Part shown: one piece after another, positions 1 through 11,086 of the stretch
How the letters are laid out: each line of letters begins with the position of its first letter
How positions within the stretch are numbered: the stretch's first letter is position 1
Assembly: GCF_028009165.1 (NCBI RefSeq)
Contig: NC_079245.1
Coordinates: forward strand, 2,790,001-2,854,000
Origin: Akanthomyces muscarius
Lineage: Eukaryota; Ascomycota; Sordariomycetes; Hypocreales; Cordycipitaceae
DNA length: 64,000 nt
Reading direction: 5' to 3'
Made by a program: the position numbers and the translations under genes
The notes under the pieces: generated by a model
What the model was told of the DNA's origin: nothing
Seen by the model: the letters and a program-made list of their open reading frames with translations, nothing else
Database searches by the model: none

Positions 1-1674
1 CTCGGACGGGATGAACTTGGCGTGCATGTCGCGCGGCAAAAAGTACGACGACGGGAAGCGGTACCACTCCTTGCCGAAGCAGACATTGTCGCTGTCGCCG
101 CCCAGCGCATTCTCAGCCGCGCCGTCGGTGTCGCCCCAGAGCGGCGCGTACACCTTGAGCGGTGCCGAGTAGGCTTCGTAGATGCCGTAGATGCGCGACA
201 GGCTGAGGTCGAGAGACAGAAACATGACAATGACGACGCCAAAGAGCTTTAGTCGTGCGGGAATCATACCGACAAGAGTCTTCTTGTCGGCGTTTCCAAG
301 CGCAGCCAGAATAATATGTAGCGACATGGCCGCGTTCAGTGCCAGGAAGGGATACACCGGATACATGAAGCGCTCTTCCTTGTGCGGCTGCATCGTGAAA
401 ATTCCAAGCCACATGTAGAACGGCGAAACAAACACAACCGCTCGCAGGCCAGTCTGAAAGCCATGGCTAGACGGCGAGACCGCTTTTTGGATAAGGAAAA
501 GTGGCAGCGCAAGCAGGGCCAGCATGAACCAAATGTTGTAGTTGAGCGCCAAGTTTTTAAAGTAGAAGGTCCAGGGCTCGGTGCCGTAGAGGTCGGGGCC
601 GCCGGTCGATGAGAAGATGTTGTACTTGACAATGTTCCAGCTGACGACGGCCATCTTTTTGTAAAAGAAGAGGTTGATTAAAAAGTCGAAAAACTACACG
701 TGTTAGTTGCATATCTCGAGCATAGCTGCTCCATCATGTACGCACCAAAAGGATCAGACCGGCGACGACGCCACGGGCCACGCGCATGATGCACTCAATC
801 AAGGCAGACTTGTCGCTGAAGAAGGCAAAGAAGACCTCCTCCAGCATGTAGGGCGCGCACAGGGCAGCAGCAAACGGCCAGCCCAGGATACCACCGGCGG
901 CAAACCAGAAGATGCCGTGCGAGGTCCGGAGACCACCACGCCAGTTCATAAATGAGGCAGCGCCCAGCATGGCCATGTACATGGCGAAGCTGGAGGGCAG
1001 GTATGCGGCCGCGGCGTGAAAGTTGCCGGGACTCGTGACGGTCGCAATCATGAAGAAGAGGCCGATTCGGGCATTGAGCGTCGTGCTGGAGACCTGGTAG
1101 AGGAGGACCTGGCACAGGGCGCAGACAAAGGCGAGGACGTAGCGAACAAAGTAGAACTCGGCGACCTAAGTCATGGTGGTTAGCTACCTTTTTCGAATGG
1201 CAACACAGCACATGCAAGCTTTTTCGCACCTTGGTTGAGCGCGGCAGCAGTCGGCGAAAGCTTCCGACGGCCGCGTGCAGCGCGACATAAAGCCAGCTGC
1301 GGATGGCATAGTCGGGCGAGTACTCCCACGTCTGCAGGCCGTAGCCGTGCGACAGGTAATGCGTGGGCTCCCAGTAATTGAATGTTTCGTCGCAGTCTTG
1401 GATCGGCGCATACGCGGCGGCAATCAGGTTCGCGACGAGAAAGATGTAAAAGGCCTTGATGGGCTCAATGGCGTATGCGCTGGGACGTCTACTCGTTAAA
1501 GGAAACAAGGAGTTGTCGCGCGTTAGCTGAAGCTCGACCCTGGATTTCGGTTGCGCCGCGTCCACTCCCCCCTTTGGCCAGCTCGGCCGACACTTACTTC
1601 TTCTTGGCGTGCCCCGCGTTTGGATGTTCGAATTTCGGCGCGGGGGCCGCTTCCGCTTCGGGTTTCGACGCCAT
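1..1674 (-). CDS. ALG9: ALG9-type dolichyl-P-mannose alpha-1,2-mannosyltransferase (GT22), 3' end cut by window
   Basis: This ER multi-pass enzyme adds alpha-1,2-mannose from Dol-P-Man to the lumenal lipid-linked oligosaccharide during N-glycan precursor assembly. Exons on the minus strand: 1598-1674, 1230-1488, 746-1165 and 1-693, with introns 1489-1597, 1166-1229 and 694-745. All have GT..AG borders and keep frame. The start is at 1674 (MASKPEAEAAPAPKFEHP). The GT22 signature CDETFNYWEPTHYL follows the first hydrophobic segment. Several further membrane segments come next, then the family-typical tail with SSYFLPRDMHAKFIP just before the edge. About 483 residues are visible; family members are near 600, so the C-terminus lies outside the window. 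It is divergent from NAF1, about 840 bp away. GT22 membership is certain; ALG9 rather than ALG12 or a GPI mannosyltransferase rests on the overall motif pattern. Confidence 0.88.
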
Positions 1675-2518
1675 GGCTGTCTAGCGAACTTGGAGCGGGA
1701 TGCTTGATGGTTCAAGGAAAGGAATCTTGCCAGCTTCGTTCGTTCGTCATTGTTGCCGGAGCCCCGCTAGTGTTGAGGTCCCCACTATAGCTACCGATTC
1801 AGGGATGCCGAATCGGAGACGGATACCAGCCGTAGAGCGGAATATCAAATAAATACTGAAGAGATGCAAAGTTTTGATGGTGGACTGCATTGTTCTTGAG
1901 ATTTCTTTGTTATACTTAGGGTTTCAAGTTGCGTATGACGTATCTAGCTATATTGTGCATACGATGACGCAGCATCATTCGCGTCCATGAATGCTGGCAC
2001 TAACATCTATCATTGTCAAAAGAGTTGCTTGGCAAGCGACCATGGAGGAAACGAGCTACCACTTATCAGCCCGAGTTTAAGGTGTTCGACTCAACTTTGA
2101 ATCTTCTTCTCCCTCTCGAATTGTCACAGGATCAACCCGGAGTTGGCGAAAGTGAACCACGGATCTTCCAGCAGAATGACCTCGCCAGGGAAGCAGTATT
2201 GACGCAACACCTCCGCACGCAGCAGCTCTCTGCATGCGCCTAATATTATAAATTATTTATATATAAGAAAAAAAAAGGCAATTCGATTAATTCGCAATCA
2301 AGCGACGGTTATAAGTGACGGGCGTCTTGTAACGGAGCTGCCGTCCCCACCGCTTCCGCCTTCAACTGGACCCGCCTGCAACTTTTTTTTTCTGCCGCTG
2401 CCTCGCTATCTTATCGTCTGGGAAAAAGTTGGGCTGTTCCGACCTGCAATTCACTTTTTGGCTACACCCCGACCATATCTTTCTGGGTATATTCATTCTA
2501 CAGTATAAAAATAAAATC
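1675..2518. other. Divergent promoter region between ALG9 and NAF1
   Basis: This 844-bp gap separates the divergent ALG9 and NAF1 starts. It contains an AT-rich tract with an oligo-A run near 2250-2278 and a pyrimidine-rich stretch just upstream of NAF1. No convincing ORF or RNA gene was seen. Confidence 0.6.
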
Positions 2519-4297
2519 ATGTCGGGCTTCCAAATACCCGGCCTCGGCCAGGCCAAGCCCAACGAGACGCTACCCCCTCTTCCGCCCGATCTGGCTGCCG
2601 CCGCCGCGAGCGCCGCTGGGCACGAAGACCTCCCCGATGCGTCGGAGCAACAGACGACAGAGACCACAAGCGCTGAGACGCCAGCTCCCGCCCCGGCTCC
2701 TACTACGGCCTCTGCTCCGCCTCCAACTACCGCTCATCCAGAGACTGATCCCGACGCCATGGTTGTTGACGAGCAGCCGCCCGCCAGCCCACCGTCTCTG
2801 ACCAGCGCTCTCGAAGCGGCCATTGGCGGTCTCGGCAGCGCCGACCCCGCGCAGCCGCCAGCACAAGAACAGGCCCAGCCAACAGAACCCGTCGAGATGC
2901 AGACGATGCCCCTGCAAAACGACGCCGGCGACAATCCCGAGTGGGAGATCGACTCCTCCCCGTACGAGTCCTCCTCCGAGTCCAGCTCCGACTCGTCCTC
3001 GGACGACGATTCCGACAATGAAGGCTACGAGCTGCTCGGCGTCGAGGAGACTGCGCGCATGCTCATGGAGGCCGAGGGAGGCTCCGACGACGACGCAGGC
3101 GGCCCTAGCGGCGCCAAGGCCGGCAGCGGCGCACAGCTGCGCACCAAGAACGAGGTCGCCGACGACGCCGTCACGCGGCCCGACGTCACCATCACCGAGG
3201 CCATGCCGCTCGAGGAGCTCGGCGCCGTGTCGCAGATTGTCGACAACACGGCGCTCGTCACGGGCATCACGCCCGGCGAGTACCAGGTGCTCGACGCGGG
3301 CTCCGTGCTGTGCACCGCGTCGCGCGTCGTCGTCGGCGCCGTCGCCGAGACCATCGGCAAGGTCACGCGCCCCATGTACACGGTGCGCTTCAACGGCGCC
3401 GAGGAGATGGCCGCGCTCGGCTGCGCCGTCGGCACCACGCTCTACTACACCCCCGCCCACGCCACCTTCGTCTTCACCGAGCCGCTCAAGGGCCTCAAAG
3501 GCTCCGACGCCAGCAACCTCTACGACGAGGAGGCCGGCGACGAGGAGGTCGAGTTCTCCGACGACGAAAAGGAGGCCGAGCACAAGCGCGCCGTCAAGCA
3601 GAAGAAAAAGGATAAGTGGAAGGCCAACAACCCGGAAAAGGCGGCAGCCGCAGCCGCGGCGCGCGCCAAGGACCACCCGCTCCGCCAGCAGCACAATGTC
3701 GACGCTGGCCTCAACTACGACGACGACGACGACGGCCCGTACAAGCCGCTTGCGCGACCCTCGTCGCTGGCCAGCGGACCCGGCTCGTCGCAGTACGACC
3801 GGCCAGCGTCGTCGTCGTCCAGACAAGGCGGCGGTGGGCGACGCGGTGGTGATTTCCGTGGCCGTGGACGTGGTGGCGGTCGCGGCGGCCGAGGAGGATA
3901 CGCTCGCGGCGGTGGTGGCAGCAGCGGCAACAGCAGCAGCAGAGACGGCTACGCACTCCCTCCGCAGGGTGCTCACCAGCAGAACCACTACGCACAGCCC
4001 CCTGCACCTCCATCTATGCCGCAGGGCGCGTTTGGCATGCAGTTCCCCGGATGGCCGCCGGCGCCGGCGCCAGGTGCCGTGCCTCCGCCACCACCGGGCT
4101 GGCCTGTTGCGGCTCCTGCTGCTGCTACCGTGCCACCTCCGCTGCAGGTGCCCGGACAGCAGCAGCAGCAGGGCGGTGCAGCTGGGGGCCTTGGCATTGA
4201 TCCCTCCGTGCTTGCGGCCGTCATGGCGCAGTTCCAGGCGCACGTACAGAGCCAGGGCGGGCAGCAGCCCCCCGCGTGGGGTGGCCAGGGCCGTTAA
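2519..4297 (+). CDS. NAF1: H/ACA snoRNP assembly factor NAF1
   Basis: NAF1 binds the Cbf5/dyskerin module while H/ACA small nucleolar RNPs are assembled and is later replaced by Gar1; it acts in the nucleus. The CDS is one exon of 592 aa. I chose ATG 2519 (MSGFQIPGLGQAKPNE) because upstream in-frame sequence lacks protein character. Order of parts: a Pro/Ala-rich N-terminus, an acidic Ser/Asp stretch (about residues 145-170), the Gar1/Naf1 beta-barrel domain (about 234-330), a charged Lys-rich segment, an RGG-rich RNA-binding region (about 434-470), and a Pro/Gln-rich C-terminal tail. Order and length match fungal NAF1. A 578-codon open frame on the opposite strand is a GC3 shadow. Confidence 0.93.
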   Translation: MSGFQIPGLGQAKPNETLPPLPPDLAAAAASAAGHEDLPDASEQQTTETTSAETPAPAPAPTTASAPPPTTAHPETDPDAMVVDEQPPASPPSLTSALEAAIGGLGSADPAQPPAQEQAQPTEPVEMQTMPLQNDAGDNPEWEIDSSPYESSSESSSDSSSDDDSDNEGYELLGVEETARMLMEAEGGSDDDAGGPSGAKAGSGAQLRTKNEVADDAVTRPDVTITEAMPLEELGAVSQIVDNTALVTGITPGEYQVLDAGSVLCTASRVVVGAVAETIGKVTRPMYTVRFNGAEEMAALGCAVGTTLYYTPAHATFVFTEPLKGLKGSDASNLYDEEAGDEEVEFSDDEKEAEHKRAVKQKKKDKWKANNPEKAAAAAAARAKDHPLRQQHNVDAGLNYDDDDDGPYKPLARPSSLASGPGSSQYDRPASSSSRQGGGGRRGGDFRGRGRGGGRGGRGGYARGGGGSSGNSSSRDGYALPPQGAHQQNHYAQPPAPPSMPQGAFGMQFPGWPPAPAPGAVPPPPPGWPVAAPAAATVPPPLQVPGQQQQQGGAAGGLGIDPSVLAAVMAQFQAHVQSQGGQQPPAWGGQGR

Positions 4298-4687
4298 GAA
4301 GGGCATGAATATTGGACACAGAAAATGGGCGTGTTTGAGGACAACGGCGTAACTGGTTTATTGAAAATTGGCTTTTCACCATCATTGGCATAGGACATCG
4401 GACACTGGAACAAGGGTTTAAAGGCGTTATATGATTTGACAAGTCTTTGATATGCCGATTGCAAAGCACTTGGCTTAGAACAAGCATTGCGAATTCAAGT
4501 TGATACCAAATCATTCTTCAAGTATTCATTTCCTGTCTACTTTGTGATGCTTCGTAATGCCATAATGCTTGTGTTTCCTATGGCTCCTCATCGCGCGTCT
4601 CGTAATGAATTCCATTTCTCCTCCGCACGCTCATGTATGCAACATGCTAACCCGCTACAAAAGAACTATGCTCAAGTCTATCGCGAT
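4298..4687. other. Convergent 3' intergenic region, NAF1 / aminopeptidase
   Basis: These 390 bp lie between two converging stop codons and probably hold both 3' UTRs. No feature beyond AT-richer DNA was seen. Confidence 0.5.
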
Positions 4688-6122
4688 CTACAGCTCCAGA
4701 GAATCGAAGCCGCTGTCGCCGCCCTTGTCAAAGTCGTGCGTGCCCAGCTCGTAGGCCAAGCCAAGCGTCATCTTGGCATGCTGCAGCATGTGGTCAAAGG
4801 ACAGGTACTTGATCAGGTCCTCAGTAGAGTGAATGTGAGGGTCGGAATCCTCAAAGGCCGACTCAATGACAAAGGCAGAGGGGTAGCCGGCCTTGGACGC
4901 CGAGGCGTGGTCGGAGCAGGCATAGCCGCACTTGGTCTCGACCCAGGGGATATCGCAGTACTGCAGACGCGCGTTAGTCGGTGGCGGGAATGATTGGGGT
5001 AGAGTAGAAGACGCACCTCCTCAATGACGACCTTGATAAACTTGGTCAGGCCGGGGTCGACAAAGTCCATGATGACGCCCACGCTCTCGGGCTTGCCCGC
5101 GTCGAGCGTACCCTGAATGTAGCCCGTCATGTCCTGCTGAAGCATAGCCTTGACAATGCGGCCACCTCGCTCATACTCGCTGAAGATGGCCTGGCTTCCG
5201 AGCAGACCGCCCTCTTCGGCGCTGTACCAGTGGAACTCGATGGTGTTCTCGGCCTTGCCATCGACGATGACCTGCGACTTGAGAATGGTGCGGAACGCCT
5301 CCATGATGGTGACTGAGCCGCTGCCATCGTCATCGGCGCCGGGCGCGGCCAGGATGGACGGCAGCCAGAGGTTGGTGGAGTCCTGGTGGGCGCCGACGAC
5401 AATCGTGTTGTTGGTGCGGCCGGGGATGGTGGCAATGACCGAGTGCTGCTTCCAGGTGTGGGGGAAGCTCTCGGCAAAGACGGTCTTGTCAGCACCCGCA
5501 TCCTTGATGATGCTGTTGACCTTTTCGAGGACCCAGTCCGACGACTGCAGGCCGTAGTCGGATCGAAAGTAGCGGGTGTGGAAGCTGGTGAGCTTTTCGA
5601 GGTTCTTTTGCATCTCGTCCTTGGAAAGCGACTTGGCGAGCTTGCCCACGGCCTTTTGCTGGGCCGTCTTTTTCGGGAACTGGACCGCGGCACGGGTTCC
5701 CATCTTTGAGGCCCCTAGATGGCGGGTTTCGGTAATGTCCATGAAGTTCTGGCCATTCTAGATGATTACGCTCGTTAGCTGGTGGCTTGGCTTCGGGTCT
5801 CTCTGGGTTGGCTCCGATCGGCAGCCATGAATGACAAGCACGATAAAATAACAAAAGCAGTCGAGAGAGAAAAGGAGCAGCAAGTTCAGCAGAGAAGCTT
5901 GCTGCTCGTTGAATCGGGGGTTCAACTTACGCGGCGGAGCTCCCATTTATCCTCTTCGGTCACCCATTGTTGTTTGCCAGGCGCCGTCTCGATAAGGAAC
6001 TTCTCCTCGGGGTGCAGCACGACGTGCTCGGTGGCGGCGCTGGCTGGGCCCTTTTCGATGTAGCGAGCGACGACGGCCGGGACGCAGGCCACCAAGACAG
6101 CAGAGGCTGTGGAAAACTTCAT
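4688..6122 (-). CDS. LAP1: Secreted leucine aminopeptidase, M28 family (LAP1-like)
   Basis: A secreted zinc aminopeptidase that trims N-terminal residues, preferably Leu, from peptides outside the cell. Exons on the minus strand: 5931-6122, 5017-5757 and 4688-4960 (introns 5758-5930 and 4961-5016), giving 401 aa. The N-terminus is a signal peptide ([19 protein letters not shown]) followed by a propeptide. The M28 metal ligands are all visible: His and Asp in GAHQDSTN (about residue 188), Asp in GADDDGSGS (about 207), the Glu pair in AEEGGLLG (about 245), Asp in QQDMTGY (about 273) and His in [11 protein letters not shown] (about 329). Two Cys near 326 and 313 fit the known disulfide of the family. 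Length agrees with fungal Lap1. The gene appears intact. Confidence 0.93.
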
Positions 6123-7242
6123 CTTTACGGTTTGGGGTTGAGTATGTTGTGAGGATGAAACGATGGCAGCGAGAGGCGAATGACGTGCGGAGGTGCCACT
6201 GTCACCTTGGGAGCTACCTTGCCTAGGTACCAGGTAGGTACGCTATCGAGTTAGCGGGCAGCTGACGCCTGTTGACTGGCTGCATGGCTGCCTGGGTGCT
6301 GTCGGCGGCCGCCTATCAGCTGCGCCTGGGGCCTGGAGCCTGGGGCAGCCTGGGGTTGTTTGGGCCTGCAGCCCGGCCCAGCGGGTACCGGAGTCGAATC
6401 GGAGCGGCGCTAAGCCGAACGGGGCTAAGTAACTGCCTGTTTCGGCCAGTGGCTTCAGGTGCCTTTGTCAGCTGGCCAGCCTGCTTTTTGGCGCGCTCCA
6501 GCGCTATCAGTGAGTGTCTCAGGGCGCAGAGGCACAGTGTGCTGAAGGCGCCGATACCCCGCCAGGACCCGTCATTGCCAGGCCACGCGACCACTAGAGC
6601 GATCAAGACGTAACTCGCAGTATACCCAAGAAATAAGATATTGAGCATCGATCAGCGTACATGTTCATACTTGCTAGGCTTTCCGGCTTATGACGGTGTG
6701 CTCGGCTGCGGCGAAACACGCAGCGATTCTGAGGGCGACTCACTAGTACAGGGTATGACTACAATGGCCTTTGGCCTTGCCTCCTTTTGGCATTCTTACA
6801 CCCGCGGGACGTGCTGGCCATAATATGAAAATCGAAGAAACACATTGATCGCTCAGACATATTGATCCCTGGTTTTCGGTTATAACAGGAGCTAGGAGGA
6901 TATTGCGTCACTGTATCTGTCGTTGAAGACTCTCTATGTAAGTGGTGGCACAGTCCTGTCGGCGTTCTGATAGCAAAAGGCAAAATGCAGACTTGGATTC
7001 GTCCACCGAGGAATCAATATAGTAGGATGTGGAAAGGGTGTGCTCTTTAAAATGAGCGTGGACGGCCCCCGAAGCTATTCTGTACCACGTCTCTGCTTCA
7101 ATTGAATGCAGCAGCTGGCCACTCCCTCAAAACCAGCTCACTTTCAATCAAAGGCAGACAGGGGATTGACGGCGACAAGGCGATGCAATCTTAGTTTTAT
7201 TTTTCTAGAGTGGAGTTAACGTGTCTCGGATACGTCCACCCC
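6123..7242. other. Intergenic region upstream of the aminopeptidase gene
   Basis: About 1.1 kb separates the aminopeptidase start from the cupin stop. It includes a GC-rich stretch near 6270-6560 with repeated ctgg/cagc words. Open frames here are short and not protein-like, and no RNA gene was seen. Confidence 0.5.
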
Positions 7243-7789
7243 TCACAGCTTCACGTCCCGAAACTCCTCGTCAATCACCGTCAGCGCCTCGTACCCGCCC
7301 TTTTCCACAACCTCGTCGTCCACCACCATTGTGGCCAGCAGCTTCGCCGGCTCCGTCGCGCTGTAGTTGTTGCTGACCCTGTGGTGGCAGCACGGCGCCT
7401 CGAAGAAGCTCTCGCCCTTGGCCAGCACGCACGTCTCCTCGTCGTTCATCTTGTTGATGACCTGGCCCTCGAGCACGAGCACCGACACCGACGCCCCCGC
7501 GTGCCTGTGCGGCGGCGTCGCCGCGTTGGGCGGAAAGTTGACAATGATGCCAATCGACGACTTGCCGGGGCAGTTGGGCAGCTTGTAGTGGTAGGCAAGC
7601 TCCACGGCCGGCAGCGGGCGCCTGTTGCGCGTCAGTCTGTGTGTTGCAAAATCTTCTCAAACCTTCTCAACGCATTCTCCCTCCGGGGGTAGCATAAAAG
7701 GGTACGGGGGCCCGTCACCCTGTCACCAGTGATTGGGTTTGTACATACCCGCGCTCGTACTTGGGAAGTTCGGGAATCGTAAAGACCAT
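7243..7789 (-). CDS. Single-domain cupin protein
   Basis: A small cupin (144 aa) of unknown reaction. Exons on the minus strand: 7749-7789 and 7636-7243, with intron 7637-7748 (GTATGT donor, CAG acceptor). Splicing joins MVFTIPELPKYERG to LTRNRRPLPAVELAYHYKLP in frame. A second CAG at about 7622 would also keep frame and is an alternative acceptor. Cupin motif 1 is seen as PPHRHAGASVSVLVLEG (His-x-His plus the downstream Glu) and motif 2 around CCHHRVSNN, so a metal site is likely. There is no signal peptide. It shares a 507-bp promoter region with the oxidoreductase at 8297 and could be co-regulated with it. Short fungal cupins of this type are often annotated as dioxygenase- or isomerase-like, but the sequence does not settle this. 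Confidence 0.8.
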
Positions 7790-7889
7790 CTTGTAAGCGA
7801 TTTCTTTTGTCAATAGAGTGGAATAAGACTGAGAAGGCTAATGATTTTAAACTGATAGAGAACTGAGTTGATTCGAATCTCAACCGTCT

Positions 7890-7897
7890 TATTTATA
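7890..7897 (-). promoter_or_regulatory. TATA box of the cupin gene
   Basis: Read on the minus strand this is TATAAATA, about 100 bp upstream of the cupin ATG. The spacing fits a fungal TATA element. Confidence 0.5.
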
Positions 7898-8134
7898 CAT
7901 CAGCAACAGGGCACAAACTCGATGCCTGCCGTCCTCCGGCACGGCGTGGGGCTCAACATCCCGGCTCCCGAATACCCGCATAGCCTATCGACACCGGGTT
8001 CCTGCCCGAAGGGCCCGATGCCTAAATTTACTGCGACCGCAGCCATTTTCCAAAAATAAGAATGCGGGTAGTGTTCTACGGCTCAAATTTATTTGCTTTC
8101 ACCCGATCATGGAGACGCACCCGCGGGGCTTTTC

Positions 8135-8142
8135 TATAAAAG
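8135..8142 (+). promoter_or_regulatory. TATA box of the oxidoreductase gene
   Basis: TATAAAAG lies 155 bp upstream of ATG 8297 in the promoter region shared with the cupin gene. The spacing allows a leader of about 100 nt. Confidence 0.5.
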
Positions 8143-8296
8143 ACCCCTGCTTAGCTGCTTGTGCTAACACCAGACTACTCAATCGGCTTACACCAAGCGG
8201 CGTTTCTGAGCACCAGCCCTGTGACGTCCAGCATAACCCCAGACTTTCTACAGAAAGAAAAAAGACTTTGGCTTATTTTTTCAAGTCACATTCACC

Positions 8297-9361
8297 ATGC
8301 CCCCCCCGCCCTCAACAATGAAAGTGGTCCACCAGCCGGACCCCAAGTCCACCAACCTTGTCCTCGACGACGGCCCACTGCCGGAGCGTGTACACCCCGA
8401 AGATTGCCTGATTCGCGTCTACACCGCATCACCATGCCTTGGCGAGCTTCACTGGGAGGAGTGGTTCCCGTCCCTATTCGCCCCGGGCCGCGAGAGGGTC
8501 CCGTGCACTGAGGCTGCTGGTGTCGTAGTCGAGGCACCGCCGGCCGCAGCCCAACGCGACGAGGCCACGCCCGGCAAGCACATCTTCAAAGAGGGCGACC
8601 ACGTGTTTTTCCGCCTCAAGCCGGAAATGACCGGAAACCTTCGGCAGTACACCGTCGCGCGCACGTCGCAGATGGCGCGCAAGCCCAACAATCTCGGCTG
8701 GGTCGAGGCCGGCGCCACGCCATTGAGCGCCCTGACTGCCTGGCAGGGCGTCTTTGACCAGGGCGCTCTGGACCACCGCGGCCTGCTCGGTGACGCGGAC
8801 GCCCGTCACAGGAACAGCAAGATTCGAATCCTCATCACCGGCGCCGCAGGCGTGGTTGGCTCATGGGCGGTACAGCTGGCCGCCCTGGCAGGCGCGGGCG
8901 CCGTGGTTGCTTACGCCGGAGGAACCTCGTCGGCCGACCAGGTCAAGAAGCTTGGCGCCACCGAGACCATTGACTATAAAATAACCAAGCTAGACGTCTG
9001 GGTGGCGCAGGACCCTGAGCAGCGATCCGTGGACGCTGTTCTGGATTGCGTGGGCGGCCCTACGCTGGCGTCTTGCTGGCACGTGGTGAAACAGGGCGGC
9101 GTTTTGCTAAGTGTGGCTGGCGACCCGGCCCAGAACAGACCAGAGTCTGTGACGAAAACTACATCCGTTGCCAAATGGTTCCTGGTAGAGCCAAAGGGAA
9201 GCCAGCTCGCTCTGATCGCGAAGCTCATGGAAGAAGGAAAATGCAGGACCAAAGTGGACAGTGCTGTCGAATTTGAAGACTTTCAGACTGCTTTTGAAAA
9301 GGTAGAGCAGAAGACGGCCAAAGGGAAAATTGTGATCAAGATTGCCAAATTTGATAATTAA
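8297..9361 (+). CDS. Zinc-type alcohol dehydrogenase-like (MDR) oxidoreductase, quinone reductase type
   Basis: A 354-aa intronless medium-chain dehydrogenase/reductase, presumably NADPH-dependent on quinones or enones. The start is ATG 8297 (MPPPPSTMKVVHQPDP); an in-frame ATG seven codons on is possible. The N-terminal GroES-like fold is followed by the Rossmann domain with ILITGAAGVVGSWAVQLA (nucleotide-binding glycines, about residue 180). Further on are LDCVGGPTLASCW and a C-terminal segment ending KGKIVIKIA, as in quinone oxidoreductases. The Cys/His zinc ligands of true alcohol dehydrogenases are not evident, which favours the zinc-free branch. The gene is divergent from the cupin gene. 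Some fungal MDR proteins of this size are trans-acting enoyl reductases, but no PKS is nearby. Confidence 0.85.
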   Translation: MPPPPSTMKVVHQPDPKSTNLVLDDGPLPERVHPEDCLIRVYTASPCLGELHWEEWFPSLFAPGRERVPCTEAAGVVVEAPPAAAQRDEATPGKHIFKEGDHVFFRLKPEMTGNLRQYTVARTSQMARKPNNLGWVEAGATPLSALTAWQGVFDQGALDHRGLLGDADARHRNSKIRILITGAAGVVGSWAVQLAALAGAGAVVAYAGGTSSADQVKKLGATETIDYKITKLDVWVAQDPEQRSVDAVLDCVGGPTLASCWHVVKQGGVLLSVAGDPAQNRPESVTKTTSVAKWFLVEPKGSQLALIAKLMEEGKCRTKVDSAVEFEDFQTAFEKVEQKTAKGKIVIKIAKFDN

Positions 9362-9628
9362 GGTTTTGCTTTTTCTTTTCCCAACTCCTCTCATGAATCT
9401 ATTGCTTTCCCCTCATATCCCTGCTTTACGGCCAAGATCCAGCCTGGTCAACCACAGCCGCGAGCTCCCTCTTGTAACACCATACTGCTAGAAAGACAGG
9501 TCGATAGCCCCATTTATGCATGCGATTCTAATGACAACGTAACCTAGTCACTGAGACATGGCGCATCGTCCACCATGACATGTCTCCATGCGCTGCAACG
9601 GCCAGCTCCTCTGCATGGTATGACCTGC

Positions 9629-10440
9629 TTACTTACTGGCACATTGGGCCTTGCCAGCGGGAATGACCTCTTCTGTCGGCATGTTAGCAATTCGTATTCA
9701 GTGGTATTCCTAGAAGCCGCCGTGGCCTACGGAGAAACGAGACTTACTAATAGCCTTGGCGAGGCCGCAACTCTTGAGGACGCAGCCTTGAGCAGCCTTG
9801 GCGATTTTTTGGCCGTGGGCGCAGAGGCAGGGAGTATCTGCCATGGCGCACTTGGTGGCCTTTTTGATGGCCTTTGCAATGCAGGTGACGGCGCATTCGG
9901 GCATATTGGGAATGCTGGGCACGGCTGGATCCGTGGCGTTCTGGGGCTGGGCCCCAGCTGTGCCGTTGCCGGGCAGAGTGGGAGCTGTGCCGTTCCCGAG
10001 GACAGGAGCAGTGACGTTGTGATCCCTTTGCTGGATTTCCTGGCACGTAGCTTCAATAACAGACGCAATCATGCCTAAAGGTATGTTAGCAGATAACAAG
10101 TAATAGTAATATCTTTACTAAATCCTGGGGTGAAATGGAACTTACCAGGTGTTTTCTCCTCTTTGCTGTCTAGAATGCATCTATTCTCGTGGCAGAGCAC
10201 AGACAACTTGGTCCATCTTTCTTTGTGAGTGCAAGCGCAGGAGATATCCTCCTCCCTGCACATCTCGGGGCGAGAGTGACTGAAGCAGTCATGGGAGCAT
10301 TCGTAAAGCTCGATCATGGAGAAAGCCGTGTCGTTCATAGGCAACACAAGAGCAGTGTTGATTTGATGGTCATGCTTGACGGAAGAATCCGCAGCGGCCA
10401 AGACCGCGAGGGCAAGAGGAGCGGCAGCAATAAACTTCAT
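9629..10440 (-). CDS. Secreted protein with two tandem CFEM domains
   Basis: Exons on the minus strand: 10146-10440, 9748-10074 and 9629-9672 (introns 10075-10145 and 9673-9747), giving 221 aa. It starts with a signal peptide (MKFIAAAPLALAVLAAA). Splicing completes two eight-cysteine CFEM modules. The first begins ECSHDC and gains its eighth Cys from exon 2. The second runs from PECAVTC to AQCASK, with exact CFEM spacing. Each keeps an Asp just before the CxC pair (EEDISCAC and ADTPCLC), the known haem-iron ligand of CFEM proteins. The linker has four N-glycosylation sequons and is Pro/Gly-rich. No GPI signal is seen, so it is probably a soluble haem-binding or effector-like protein. The stop overlaps a GTAAGT, so an extra 3' intron cannot be excluded. 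Confidence 0.85.
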
Positions 10441-11086
10441 TTTGAAGGTGCTTTCTCGACGAAAGAAGAGGATAACAAGCAAGAGATGGGAGATTTGGGC
10501 GTCTTAAATAGATGAAGTTCGCGCCACTAGTGATTGCGGCGGACGCTCAAACCAACAAAGTTTGAAAACACCATTTTCACGACCATTTGAGTTGACCGGC
10601 CGCAGTAGCGCGACTTTAGACTCAATTTTAAGCCCACGGGCCGAGTCAGAGTGGCAAAGCACTGCAGCACTTCGGCCAGCCCAGTGAAGGTTTTGCCAAA
10701 GTAAATGTACCGCCAAGTACAGCGCCGCGCTCGAAGTGCAGAAGCCGCCTGGTGGTTTCGGCCCGGGCCCGGAAGAACTGACGTCGTTTTGAGCTCGAGC
10801 AAGCCACGCATGTCCAGAACGCCTCAATCCACGAAGTGGAAGCATGGCTTGCGCGTGGCGAATAAAGGCCTGCACGAGTTTCCCGCCGAAGCAGAAACTC
10901 ACTTCTATCCGAGAAGCGCAATGCAGTCGTGTGAAGCTCTTCAGTGGCTGATATGAATTGGTCATCCTATAAAACCATTCAACTTCTTCAAACCTCTTCT
11001 GTCACTATACTCTACGGCCTTGCCAGCCCTCGTTGGCACAACTCCACCATCACGTCTAACTGGCCTCTGTTACTATTGAACTCAAC
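10441..11086. promoter_or_regulatory. Shared divergent promoter of two secreted-protein genes
   Basis: This 646-bp region lies between two divergent secreted-protein genes. TATAAAA at 10968-10974 serves the rightward gene. On the minus strand TATTTAA (10504-10510) sits 64 bp from the CFEM ATG. A shared regulator is plausible but not shown. Confidence 0.5.

Noticed and set aside
2570..4306. 578-codon open frame antisense to NAF1
   Set aside because: It is Arg/Val/Leu-rich with no domain and follows the GC3 bias of NAF1, whose domains are clear.
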